Shown here: positions 8,238 to 16,934 of the stretch, piece after piece
Layout: every line of letters begins with the position of its first letter
Position numbering within the stretch: the first letter of the stretch is position 1
DNA from: Streptomyces sp. AP-93
GTDB taxonomy: Bacteria > Actinomycetota > Actinomycetes > Streptomycetales > Streptomycetaceae
Reading direction: 5' to 3'
DNA length: 64,000 nt
Assembly: GCF_022808175.1 (NCBI RefSeq)
Contig: NZ_JALGBX010000028.1
Span: 51,416-115,415 of the forward strand
Translations under genes and position numbers: made by a program
Notes under the pieces: generated by a model
What the model saw: the letters and a program-made list of their open reading frames with translations, nothing else
What the model was told of the DNA's origin: nothing
Database searches by the model: none

Positions 8238-10111
8238 CGAGGTACGACGTGATCGTCGTCGGCGCCGGTGTCGCGGGCTCGCTCGTCGCGCACCGGCTCG
8301 GCCGGCACGGCCGACGGGTCCTGGTCCTGGAGGCCGGGGTGGCGGGCCCCAACGCCCACGAACCGGCCGCCGGCCCGCTCAGCACGGATGCCGCCAAAGC
8401 GACGAGCTCCCCCTACCAGGCCCATCCGGCAGCTGCCTGGCCCGAGGTCACGGACCTCGTCGGCACGGACGGGACCCCCGGCTTCCGGGCGTACGGCCAC
8501 CTGCGGCAGGACGGCCCGCTCCCGTACGCCAGCGGATACGTCCGCGTGAACGGCGGTACCGGCAACGCCTGGACCGGCCTCGCGCCGCGCATGCTCCCGG
8601 AGGACTTCGACACCGAGTCCTTCGGATACGGGCGACGATGGCCGCTCACCTATGACCAGCTGGAGCCGTACTACCGGGCGGCCGAGGAGGAGTTGGGGGT
8701 GGCAGCCGACGTCGACGCACAGCGCGAGCACGTCGGTCTGCCCTTTCCCGACGACTACGTGTTCCCCATGCGCCCGCTGCCCGCCGCACGCCTGGACCGT
8801 CTGGTCTCGGCCCGCCTCGACGGGGTCCGCGTCAAGGACCCCGTCGCCCTGCGCGAGGTCGAGCTGAGGGTGGTCGGCACACCGCACGCACGCAACGGCG
8901 TCCCGGACCCCCGGTACGACGGCGGCCGCGGCTACGTGCCGCGCGGACGGCACGGACGGCCGGCCCCGGACAGCCGGTGCGTGGGCAACGCGAGCTGCAT
9001 CCCGCACTGCCCCTCGTACGCGAAGTACACCCCGCTCAAAACCCAGGGGCGCTGGAGCCCAACCGTCACGCTGCGGGACCGGTCCGTCGTGAGCCGCGTC
9101 CTCGTCGACGGCCGGGGGCACGCCACGGGCGTGGAGTACCTCTCGTACGACGGGAAGGTGTCCGTCGCGCACGCCGATGTCGTCGTGCTCGCCGCGCACG
9201 CCGTGGAGAACGCCCGACTGCTGCTCCTCTCCGGGCTCGCCGACGCCAACGGCCAGGTCGGCCGCAATCTGATGGACCATCCGGTCCTGCTGACCTGGGG
9301 CCTGTTACCCGAGGACACCGGGGCGTATCGCGGCCCCGGCTCGGTCTCCGGCTTCGAGGGCTTCCGCACCGGCGCCGCGCGCCGGCTGCGGGCGCCGTTC
9401 CGCGTCGAACTCGGGACGTGGGGCTGGGTCTGGGCAAAAGGGCCCGTCGACACCGACGTGCACCACTTCATCACCGACCGGGGCCTTTTCGGAGCGGAGT
9501 TGCGGCGGGCGGTCGGCGACCGGATCCGCCGCCAGTTCACCTTCCAGTTCGAGATGGAACAGAGCGCCGATCCGGCGAACCGGATCACCCTCCACCCACA
9601 CGAGCGCGACGCGCTGGGCCTGCCCCTCCCCCTCGTCACGTACGACCTCGACGAGCACGTGAAGAAGGGGATGGCGGCGGCCCGGGCGGTCTCGGAGCAG
9701 ATCTTCGCGCAGCTCGGTGCCGAGGACCACACGGACTACGCGCCGGTGGCGGCCTGGCCGGGCCGCTTCGAGTACCACGGCCGCACTTATGGCTACCGCG
9801 GCGCAGGCCACGCCGCCGGCACCCACATCATGGGCGACTCCCGCACCACATCGGTGGTGGACGTCTGGCAGCGCTGCTGGGACCATCCGGGCCTGTACGC
9901 GGTCGGCTGCGGCAGCATGCCTTCGGTGGCCACCTCCAACCCGACGCTGACGATGGCCGCGCTCGCCCTGCGCAGTGCCGAGCGGATCGAGGCGGACCTG
10001 GCGGCCCGCGACCGCCCGGTGTCCCTGGAATCACCTCCGGCGTCCCTGGGTTCGCCCCCGGCATCCCCCGCCACCAGCATGACATCACCGCTTCAAGGAG
10101 GCTCTGCATGA
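8234..10111 (+). CDS. GMC-family FAD-dependent oxidoreductase
   Basis: A 625-residue glucose-methanol-choline oxidoreductase. The N-terminus VTRYDVIVVGAGVAGSLVAH holds the FAD-binding GxGxxG, RVNGGTGNAWTG is in the flavin-attachment area, a CxxxxxCxxxC cluster (CVGNASCIPHC) is typical of gluconate/sorbitol dehydrogenase-type members, and the C-terminus has GTHIMGDS and TSNPTLTMAALA with the catalytic His/Asn region. GTG at 8234 overlaps the preceding stop (GTGA). The last 35 residues are proline-rich repeats of PPASLGSPPAS type. It likely oxidises an alcohol and passes electrons on with the small subunit. Confidence 0.88.
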   Translation: MTRYDVIVVGAGVAGSLVAHRLGRHGRRVLVLEAGVAGPNAHEPAAGPLSTDAAKATSSPYQAHPAAAWPEVTDLVGTDGTPGFRAYGHLRQDGPLPYASGYVRVNGGTGNAWTGLAPRMLPEDFDTESFGYGRRWPLTYDQLEPYYRAAEEELGVAADVDAQREHVGLPFPDDYVFPMRPLPAARLDRLVSARLDGVRVKDPVALREVELRVVGTPHARNGVPDPRYDGGRGYVPRGRHGRPAPDSRCVGNASCIPHCPSYAKYTPLKTQGRWSPTVTLRDRSVVSRVLVDGRGHATGVEYLSYDGKVSVAHADVVVLAAHAVENARLLLLSGLADANGQVGRNLMDHPVLLTWGLLPEDTGAYRGPGSVSGFEGFRTGAARRLRAPFRVELGTWGWVWAKGPVDTDVHHFITDRGLFGAELRRAVGDRIRRQFTFQFEMEQSADPANRITLHPHERDALGLPLPLVTYDLDEHVKKGMAAARAVSEQIFAQLGAEDHTDYAPVAAWPGRFEYHGRTYGYRGAGHAAGTHIMGDSRTTSVVDVWQRCWDHPGLYAVGCGSMPSVATSNPTLTMAALALRSAERIEADLAARDRPVSLESPPASLGSPPASPATSMTSPLQGGSA

Positions 10112-10977
10112 CCGCACACCTGCCTTTGCCGCCCGTTCCCGAACCCTTCCGACTCCCCTTCCATTACGGGGCGTTGCACCAAATCGGCGTCGACTGGCTG
10201 GTGGACCCCGAGCCGGTCCGCAAACTGCTCGCCGAGCACCACCCGGATCTGACCGCGGCCACGTTCGAGGACGGACGGGCACTGGTCTCGCTCAACTACC
10301 AGCTCTACTTCGCGCAGTACACGTTCGGCGGCGGCGTCACCCAGGAGATCGAGCTCAACGTCATCGCCTTCCCGACGGCTTCGGACGGCCGTCTGCCGCG
10401 CCTGAGCTACGCCCAGTACGCGCAGGGCTGGGACCAGACGAAGCTGCTCGGCATCGCCCGCGTCCACGTCGTGTGCGACAACCCGTTCGCGATCAGGGCC
10501 GGGCGCGAGCTCTACGCGGAACCCAAGTACCCCGGCTGGTTCGAGGTCGGCCTTCCGTCCCTCAACGGACCTGAGGGCGAGACCTGGACCGTACGGTGCA
10601 TGGCGGCCGCGATCGGCCCGGACGACACCTTGGAGAAGGACCGGCGCCCGCTGCTCGACCTCACGGCGGAACTGGGCGGCCTCACCGCCGTCGCCGCCAA
10701 CTCCGCTCCGGTCACCGGCTACGGCACCGACCACGAGGGGCGCCTCCTCGCCGGCCCCATGAACGTCTACCAGCCGTACCGCTGGTACGACCTGGCAGCC
10801 CCAGAACACTCCGATCGCACGCGTCTTGCGTTCCACTCCCCGGACGGCGGCCTCGGCCGCGACATCCGCGATCTCCTGGGCGACGGTCCGCCGGCCGTCG
10901 GCGCCTGGACGTTCCAGTCTCCCCCGGTGGCCGCCCACAACCGCCCGTACTACCTGCCGACGGGTCCGCGCCTCTGA
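10108..10977 (+). CDS. Acetoacetate decarboxylase-like (ADC family) protein
   Basis: A 289-residue protein starting MTAHLPLPPVPEPFRLPFHYG. The fold suggestion comes from YTFGGGVTQEIELNVIAFP, the central GRELYAEPKYPGWFEVG, which resembles the G-x-E-x-x-x-x-P-K/Y region of acetoacetate decarboxylase relatives, and a C-terminal GPMNVYQPYRWY. The catalytic lysine pair is not obvious, so it may be a non-decarboxylating relative (cyclase or hydratase). The start overlaps the GMC stop as ATGA and is preceded by CAAGGAGG, so it is translationally coupled to the oxidoreductase. Confidence 0.6.
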   Translation: MTAHLPLPPVPEPFRLPFHYGALHQIGVDWLVDPEPVRKLLAEHHPDLTAATFEDGRALVSLNYQLYFAQYTFGGGVTQEIELNVIAFPTASDGRLPRLSYAQYAQGWDQTKLLGIARVHVVCDNPFAIRAGRELYAEPKYPGWFEVGLPSLNGPEGETWTVRCMAAAIGPDDTLEKDRRPLLDLTAELGGLTAVAANSAPVTGYGTDHEGRLLAGPMNVYQPYRWYDLAAPEHSDRTRLAFHSPDGGLGRDIRDLLGDGPPAVGAWTFQSPPVAAHNRPYYLPTGPRL

Positions 10978-11461
10978 CGACCTGGGGGGGGAATTCGCGC
11001 GGACCCGGCCCGCGAGGGTGAGCGCGGCGAGTTCCGGGCTCATCATCGGGACGGAGTCGAGACGGCCTTCCGCCGTGGCCCTGAGTGCCGTGCTGAGGCT
11101 GCCGTGCACTGCAATGTCGGGATACAGGACTGCTGGATCGGGGGGTACGGCCACGGGACCCGATTGTGCCCGACCCGTGTATGAACAAACGCGCCGGTGC
11201 AGGCCGACCGAAATGGCGGAGACCGGGCTTGGCGACTTGCGGCAACGCCCAGGCCAACAACGGCGGAGCACCGCATCCTTGCAGCGGTAGGCGTCACGGA
11301 AGAGATGCTGTCGAAACCGCAGCGCGCTCAGTCACACCTTGGGCGTGGTGGCCGTGATGCGGGCCGCTCGGCTATCCGGCGATGGCGAGGTTGCACATCC
11401 GCGCGATGGCGAGCACGGCGCGGTGGACACCGTCGCCCGACGCCGCCCCCAAACGTCTCCT
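10978..11461. other. Intergenic region, possible degenerate coding remnants
   Basis: About 480 bases. Minus-strand frames give protein-like strings (DPAVLYPDIAVHGSLS near 11110 and HRAVLAIARMCNLAIAG near 11400, ending at a stop), which could be the ends of decayed genes, possibly transposon-derived, but I cannot name them. No clear promoter or RNA. The region ends at the first copy of the long direct repeat. Confidence 0.3.
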
Positions 11462-11721
11462 GCTCAACGCAGCGTAACCAGCACCGAACCAGCACGGGAG
11501 TCAGCACCGCCTACCCGAAAGAGCTCTCACTCTGCAATTCCGACAGGGCCTCACGACCCCGTTCCGGAGGGGTTTCGGGGCAGGCGTTCAGGTCATGTGG
11601 TGTGCGGGCACACCAGTCGTGGCCCGATGGTGATGGCGGGCCACATATGCGGTTGACCTGGGGACTTCTACGTCGTGGCCACACCCGACGTCCCCGCAGG
11701 CACCCTGGAAGTGGTGCACAT
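11462..11721 (+). repeat. Long direct repeat, copy 1
   Basis: This roughly 260-base element recurs in the same orientation at 40110-40358. By hand alignment there are about 14 mismatches over 249 bases and one 11-base insertion here (a local duplication of ACCAGCAC). Similarity begins at GCTCAACGCAGCGTAACC and stops abruptly after GTGGTGCACAT. It carries two dyads: TGGTGTGC-GG-GCACACCA at 11598-11615 and GTGGCCCG-10-CGGGCCAC at 11619-11644. In copy 2 the element is the 5' region of an MHS transporter; here it runs into unrelated sequence ahead of the TCAD1 gene, so this copy looks like a displaced or recombined one. Confidence 0.85.
11598..11644 (+). promoter_or_regulatory. Two adjacent dyads inside repeat copy 1
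   Basis: A perfect 8-8 dyad with 2-base centre (11598-11615) followed three bases later by a perfect 8-8 dyad with 10-base centre (11619-11644). Both arms are identical in the second copy, while the centre of the second dyad differs by one base (ATGGTGATGG against ATTGTGATGG). They could be operator sites or tandem RNA hairpins. Confidence 0.55.
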
Positions 11722-11963
11722 CGAAGCGGGTCGCTCCTCCTTCGTCCCGACACCGCAAGCACACCTCCGCCAAGGACATGGGCAAGACCATCTCCCTCAC
11801 GCTCAGTCAGCTGATGGCGCGCGACGAAGGCTGCCGGCTGGGAACTGGTCCTCGCGCAGACGGCCCCCTGTGCCATGCGACGGGCCCCCGCCCCTGCAAG
11901 GCTGGCCGAGATCCGGTTTGCAGGCCCGGACGGGGTCGTCGCCGTATGTACGGAGGAGGAGTC
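11722..11963. other. Gap between repeat copy 1 and the TCAD1 gene
   Basis: About 240 bases after the repeat boundary. A plus frame reads MGKTISLTLSQLMARDEG (from 11778), possibly a decayed coding remnant, and a second frame reads WELVLAQTAPCAMRRAP. No assignment is possible. The last bases are the GGAGGAGG ribosome site of the following gene. Confidence 0.3.
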
Positions 11964-12314
11964 GTGGCACCTCTCGCTCGGATCCCGCTGGAAGGCGGCG
12001 GGTACGTCCTGGTCGAGGCTCCAGACACGGCCGAGGGGCCAGTGAGGGCCAGCCGTATCGGCGACGCCATCCATGACCTCCCGGAAACGCTGCAGGAGGC
12101 GCTCGGTCCGGTCACGGAGGCAGCGCGTGTGGCCCTCGAGCAGCTACGCGAAGCCCGCCCCGACGACATCACCATCCAGTTCGGCGTCGACCTCTCGGTC
12201 GCAGCCGGGGCCGTGATCGCCAAGACCGGTGCAGGCTGCCATCTGACGGTGACCATGGCGTGGAAGGGCAGCGATGCCGGCCGTTCTCGGACTGCGTCCG
12301 AACGACCGGAGTGA
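11964..12314 (+). CDS. TCAD1 / CU044_2847-like small protein
   Basis: A 116-residue protein of the trypsin-co-occurring domain 1 family. It reads VAPLARIPLEGGGYVLVEA, then VRASRIGDAIHDLPETLQEAL, VTEAARVALEQL, and the family core DDITIQFGVDLSVAAGAVIAK, then HLTVTMAWKG. This matches the usual (x)R-x-x-x-L/V-D-G-G start and the VEFGVKLSAEAGAVIA block. GTG 11964 is chosen for the GGAGGAGG ribosome site ending four bases before it. In other actinobacteria such proteins sit beside trypsin-like proteases and STAND NTPases in predicted conflict loci; here the proteases are 17 kb away and a patatin follows directly. Confidence 0.82.
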   Translation: MAPLARIPLEGGGYVLVEAPDTAEGPVRASRIGDAIHDLPETLQEALGPVTEAARVALEQLREARPDDITIQFGVDLSVAAGAVIAKTGAGCHLTVTMAWKGSDAGRSRTASERPE

Positions 12315-12412
12315 CCCCCGGGCGCGGCCGAGCGGGTCCTGTGCGTTCCCGCGTACGGCGCGCACCGATCCGAATGACGTCCGGACGGGGTCCGGATGGC
12401 TACTCTGCGTGC

Positions 12413-15400
12413 ATGCCGAATGCTCCGACGCAGTTGAGGCTGCGAGAGATTCCGGGCTGGGCGGTGGGGCTGTGTCTGTCCGGACTCGCTGCCGGTCTCT
12501 GCATGATCATCTGGTACACGGTGGATCCGCCGTTCCTTGACAAGCCCTCAGGGAACGGAGAAGTGCTCCTGCAGTTCGCAGCGACGGCCGAAGAGGCCCG
12601 CGCCATCGTGAACGGCGTCGAAGGCGGGGACGGCAGCAAGCTGTTCCAGGACGGCCTCGTTCTCGACTGGCGCATGTTCATTCCCGGCTACGCGGTGGCC
12701 CTGGCCGGGGCCTTCGGGCTCGGGCACCTCTTCCTCTACCGGGAGTCCACCCGGCTGTGGGCCCGGCGCGCCCTCGCCCTCACCCCCGTGCCGGTGGTTG
12801 CGGACTGCGTGGAGAACCTCTTCCTCTGGAGGGCTCTGAACCGGCTCGCCGCCGACCCGGTACCGGACCTGATGCGTGCGGCCTATTTCGCCCAGGTCAA
12901 ATGGGCGCTCGTCGTCCCGCTGGTGGCAGCGGCCATTCTGATCGTCGTCACCCTCTACTGCCGGCGCGTTCTGGACCCCTCCTTCGTGCGGAGTGCGCGG
13001 GAGGACCGCCCTCGTCCCGTCGTGGCCCGCGCCCATAGACTCGCGGACGGCACAGAGAGCCAGTGGAGCGACCCGGACGTGATCCTCCCGCCCGCCGCAC
13101 CCCACGACTGGGAGCCCCGGCCCGAGTGGACCGCCCCCGACCCGGCGCGACCACACCCGGCCGAGGCACAGAACACGAAGGACAGCGCGGTGACCCGCTG
13201 GCGCACCCGCGCGTACCAGCCGCCCGGTCGCCAACCCGGGGAGCTCGGCTTCTGCGTCTCCGGCGGCGGCATCCGGTCGGCCTCGGTCACCCTGGGTGCG
13301 TTGCAGGCGCTGCGCGGGCAACTGCTCGAGGCGACGTATCTGGTGTCGGTGTCCGGCGGCGGGTACACCGCCGGGGCCTTCCAACTGGCCCTGACCGATG
13401 CCCGGCTCCGGGCCCCGGACGGGAGCCCTTCGGTGCGGCCCGGTCTCGCGACACCCGCGGATGTGTTCGCGCCGGGCAGCCCGGAGGAGGATCACATCCG
13501 CCGGCACGCGAAGTACCTGGCGGACGCGCCCAAGGAGAAGCTGAACGCCGCGGGGGCGGTGCTGCGGGGGATGGCCGTCTCCTTCGGAATGCTGGCGCTG
13601 GTCTTCGCCGTGGCCGGACAGTTCCTGCACCAGTTCTACTCGCACGTTCCGCTGACCGAGCTCCGCCCGCTCGCGGCGGAAGCGAAGGTGTTCGACTCGT
13701 CCCTTGACCTGTACCCGAACGCCTGGCGCCCCGTCCTCGCCCTGTTCGGCCTGGCCGGCCTGGTGTCCGTCGCGTACGCCTTCGCGCGGGCCGGGAGCGA
13801 CGAGTCCCGCCCGGCATGGCTGCGCAGCACCGTGAACACGCTCACCGGCCTCGCGCTGGCCGTCGCCGCGTACTCGGTCGTCATTCCTTCGGTGATCTGG
13901 TTCTTCGCCTCGCTGGCCCACAAGGCCGGCAAGGGGGGCTACTGGGACGACAGCGGGGCGGGAGTGGCCTTGCTCGGCGCGATCACCGCGGCGGCGACCG
14001 CCGCGGGCACGTGGTTCACCGCGGTCCACAAAACAGTGAAGAGGCTGAAGCCGGACGGCGAACAGGCAGGTCCGTTCGCCAGGGGCGGCACGTCCCTGGT
14101 CACACAGGTCGGCGGCAGCTGGGTGAAGGCCGTGGTGTGCTGGCTGGTGCTGCTCCTGGTCGCGTTCTTCGGCCTCGCCCTCATGTCCTGGGCCGCCGTC
14201 TACGCGGGCAGCTGGCACCCGGGCTGGAAGTGGGGGGTGCCCATCGCCCTGATCGCGCTGACGCTCGTGATCGACCAGACCACGTTCAGCCTGCACCCCT
14301 TCTACCGTCAGCGGTTGGCCGGTGCCTTCGCCGTGCGCCGCGCGGTGTTGAAGGACGGCTCGGTCGGCGCCCTGCCGTACGACTACAACTTCGAGCCGAC
14401 CCCGCTGAACCCTTACGCACAGCGGGTGGAGGGCTTCCCTCAGGTCATCTTCGCCGCCTCCGCGGCCGTCTCACTGCGCAACCGCACCGCGCCCGGCCGC
14501 CCCGCCGTCCCCTTCACCTTCGCCTCCGACTACTGCGGCGGACCCGACACGGGCTGGGTCCGCACCGGCACTCTGCAGAAGACGGCCCCGGCGCTGATCG
14601 GGCGCGACCTGACCGTACAGTCCGCCGTCGCCGTGTCCGGAGCGGCCTTCGCCTCCGCGATGGGCTCCCAGACGATGTTCATGGAGCGGCTGCTCGCGCT
14701 GTCCAACGTGCGGCTCGGCACCTGGGTGCCCAACCCCCTGTACCTCGCGGAACTGGCGACGTACGGGCCCAACCGGATCATGCCGCGGCTGCCGCGGGTA
14801 CGGCGGCTGCGGTACCAACTCCAGGAGCTGGTGGGCCGGTACTCGGACACCACTCCCCTGCTGCTGTGCACCGACGGCGGGCACTTCGACAATCTCGGTC
14901 TGGTCGAGATGCTCCGGCTCCGCTGCCGGACCATCTATGTCATCGACGCCTCGGGGGACTCGCCGCCGCTGGCGACCACCCTCGCGCAGGCGATCACACT
15001 CGCCTACGAGGACCTCGGGGTGACGATCACCTTCGATGACGAGGGGCAGAATCTGCTGAACCTGGTTCCCGGCAGCGCGAAACCGCTCGCGCCCGAAGTG
15101 CCGATGGCCTCCCTGAACGGCCGGTTCTCCGCCACCTGCGTGGTGCGCGGCACGATCGAGTACCCGGAACGGGTCCAGTTCTCGCCCGACACACCGGCGA
15201 GCGCGTTGGGGACGATCATCTACGTGAAGGCCAGTCTGACCCCCGACATGCCGTACGAGCTGCTCAGTTACGCCCTCCGGGAGAAGGCTTTCCCCCGCCA
15301 GGCCACCTTCGACCAGTGGTTCGACCACGCCCAGTTCGACGCCTACCGGGCGCTCGGACACCACCTCGGCACCAAGGCCGCGGAGGTAGGCCGCGCTCAC

Positions 15401-15451
15401 GCAGCGAGGGGCGGTGTCAAGCGCCGCGGGTCCGGAGGCGCTCGGCGGTAG
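12413..15451 (+). CDS. Polytopic membrane patatin-like phospholipase
   Basis: A 1012-residue membrane protein with a patatin lipase domain. Three hydrophobic segments (about residues 15-37, 86-108, 165-187) precede the lipase start GELGFCVSGGGIRSASVTLG (oxyanion loop, 283-289). The nucleophile is S314 in VSVSGGGYTAGAF, and the dyad aspartate is D821 in CTDGGHFDNLGL. About six more membrane helices are inserted between (roughly 385-630). Such proteins hydrolyse acyl esters of membrane lipids. ATG 12413 has no clear ribosome site; TACTCT seven bases upstream could be a -10, so translation may be leaderless. It sits 98 bases after the TCAD1 gene. Confidence 0.85.
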   Translation: MPNAPTQLRLREIPGWAVGLCLSGLAAGLCMIIWYTVDPPFLDKPSGNGEVLLQFAATAEEARAIVNGVEGGDGSKLFQDGLVLDWRMFIPGYAVALAGAFGLGHLFLYRESTRLWARRALALTPVPVVADCVENLFLWRALNRLAADPVPDLMRAAYFAQVKWALVVPLVAAAILIVVTLYCRRVLDPSFVRSAREDRPRPVVARAHRLADGTESQWSDPDVILPPAAPHDWEPRPEWTAPDPARPHPAEAQNTKDSAVTRWRTRAYQPPGRQPGELGFCVSGGGIRSASVTLGALQALRGQLLEATYLVSVSGGGYTAGAFQLALTDARLRAPDGSPSVRPGLATPADVFAPGSPEEDHIRRHAKYLADAPKEKLNAAGAVLRGMAVSFGMLALVFAVAGQFLHQFYSHVPLTELRPLAAEAKVFDSSLDLYPNAWRPVLALFGLAGLVSVAYAFARAGSDESRPAWLRSTVNTLTGLALAVAAYSVVIPSVIWFFASLAHKAGKGGYWDDSGAGVALLGAITAAATAAGTWFTAVHKTVKRLKPDGEQAGPFARGGTSLVTQVGGSWVKAVVCWLVLLLVAFFGLALMSWAAVYAGSWHPGWKWGVPIALIALTLVIDQTTFSLHPFYRQRLAGAFAVRRAVLKDGSVGALPYDYNFEPTPLNPYAQRVEGFPQVIFAASAAVSLRNRTAPGRPAVPFTFASDYCGGPDTGWVRTGTLQKTAPALIGRDLTVQSAVAVSGAAFASAMGSQTMFMERLLALSNVRLGTWVPNPLYLAELATYGPNRIMPRLPRVRRLRYQLQELVGRYSDTTPLLLCTDGGHFDNLGLVEMLRLRCRTIYVIDASGDSPPLATTLAQAITLAYEDLGVTITFDDEGQNLLNLVPGSAKPLAPEVPMASLNGRFSATCVVRGTIEYPERVQFSPDTPASALGTIIYVKASLTPDMPYELLSYALREKAFPRQATFDQWFDHAQFDAYRALGHHLGTKAAEVGRAHAARGGVKRRGSGGARR

Positions 15452-15499
15452 CGGCTGGAGTCGCACCGTGCCGTCCCCACCGCCTCCAGTTCCGGGTCG

Positions 15500-16891
15500 T
15501 CACCCTTCCCCGTGCCAGTACTCGTCGTGGGTGCGGTGGGCCTCGGTCAGGCCGTCGCGGAAGTACCGCTCGTAGTAGGCGTTCTCTAGGTGATGGGCCT
15601 GCAGCCACACGCCCGGTACGTGGATCGTCTCGCAGTGGGCGGGAAACCGCCCGTGAGTCTCGTAGATGTACGTGCAGATGTCCCGCGTACACGCGATGAC
15701 GTCGTCGGAGTAGTCGCTGGCCTCGTGCAGGTACTGCCTGCCGAAGTCCCCCCGGTAGATGCGCGCGAACAACCCCTCGTCGGAGTAGATGCCCGCCGGC
15801 CCGAACTTCCCCGCCACGACGGCGTCGACCGCCTCGCCCATGGTGCCGTAGTTGGGCGGACACATCGCCTTGATGAGATGTTCACCGTTGTGCCGCAGGC
15901 CTACGGCGGTCGCCCTCAGGTCTGCGTAGCGCGGAAGCGGCACCTGCCAGCGCAGGAGGTCCGCCGGTCTCCACCGCGGGATGGTCCAGTCGAAATCGAG
16001 CATGGGACCGTAGGCGGGACGGAACTTCGGGTCGCCCAGCATGATCGACGGGGCGATCGAGGCGTGGATCCAGGCTCCGAGACCCATGGCGTCGGCGGTG
16101 AGCATGAGGTTCTGGAGCAGCAGGTCGGCCTCGATCTGCGTCCGCATGGCCCAGATGAAGCCCAGGGGCAGCTTGATGTCTTCGTTCAGGAACCCCGACT
16201 TCACCCACTTGCGCACGCCCGCCGAGCGGTAGAGGTTCCGGTCGTCGACGATCGCCGGCCGTGCCCCCTCGGGCTGGGTCAGCAGGTACATCAGCCCGTT
16301 GATGTATTGCCGTGACAGGTCCACCACGGGGAAGAGGAGGGTGGTGCCCGGGAGGTTCGACAGGAACCGGTTCGAGTCGAGGTAGGCGGGGAAGTCCCGC
16401 CCTCCTTCCGGTACGTCGATGCGGTGGTCGAGGAGCCGCACCTTCGCCTCGGCGGCGCGCGAGCAGAGGGTCTCCGCGTCGAACGCCGCCGCCCCGCCGT
16501 CGGATGCGGGGGGCACGTTGCGCAGGAAGTAGGTGCCGGTGTCGTTGATCAGGAAGAAGTGCGTGCCTTGGGCGTTGTCGGGGCTGCCCGCGGTCCGGCC
16601 GGCCATGTTGAGGTTCGGCTTGGCCATGATGGGCTTCCCGTCGCGGGGGTCGGCGAAAGGACGGTCCGGCATGGTGAGGCCGGAGCAGCCCGTGATGGCG
16701 ATGAGGACGGCCTCTTCGAGCTCTGTCAGCGGGGCTCGTGGTGCGGTGGAGGCCCAGCTCATCGATCCGGCCTCGACCGAGCTGCCGCGGCTGACCCGGT
16801 GGGTGCGGCGACGCCAGATCGACGTGAGCAGCGGGCGGTTCACGAGGGCCTCGAACCCGGCATGGCTGTGGGTGTTCATCGGGTCGTTCAT
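15500..16891 (-). CDS. Nitroreductase-superfamily-like protein
   Basis: A 463-residue protein with nitroreductase-like signatures: RRRTHRVSRGSSVEAGSMSW (flavin-phosphate type arginines), PLTELEEAVLIAITGCSG, LLLQNLMLTADAMGLGAWIHAS and a long C-terminal region with conserved aromatic/His residues. Nitroreductases are typically about 200-250 residues, so this is a long variant with an inserted and extended C-terminal half I cannot assign. ATG 16891 follows GAAGGGACAGCAGG. It lies 43 bases downstream of the TPP enzyme on the same strand, so the two are probably one operon. Substrate unknown. Confidence 0.6.
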   Translation of the reverse strand: MNDPMNTHSHAGFEALVNRPLLTSIWRRRTHRVSRGSSVEAGSMSWASTAPRAPLTELEEAVLIAITGCSGLTMPDRPFADPRDGKPIMAKPNLNMAGRTAGSPDNAQGTHFFLINDTGTYFLRNVPPASDGGAAAFDAETLCSRAAEAKVRLLDHRIDVPEGGRDFPAYLDSNRFLSNLPGTTLLFPVVDLSRQYINGLMYLLTQPEGARPAIVDDRNLYRSAGVRKWVKSGFLNEDIKLPLGFIWAMRTQIEADLLLQNLMLTADAMGLGAWIHASIAPSIMLGDPKFRPAYGPMLDFDWTIPRWRPADLLRWQVPLPRYADLRATAVGLRHNGEHLIKAMCPPNYGTMGEAVDAVVAGKFGPAGIYSDEGLFARIYRGDFGRQYLHEASDYSDDVIACTRDICTYIYETHGRFPAHCETIHVPGVWLQAHHLENAYYERYFRDGLTEAHRTHDEYWHGEG

Positions 16892-16934
16892 CCTGCTGTC
16901 CCTTCACGGCGCGACCGGGCGGACACGGACGCCG

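Noticed and set aside
11675..12076. A gene starting inside repeat copy 1 (VATPDVPAGTLEVVH...)
   Set aside because: After the repeat border the frame becomes Arg/His-rich without similarity, and it overlaps the well-supported TCAD1 gene in another frame.
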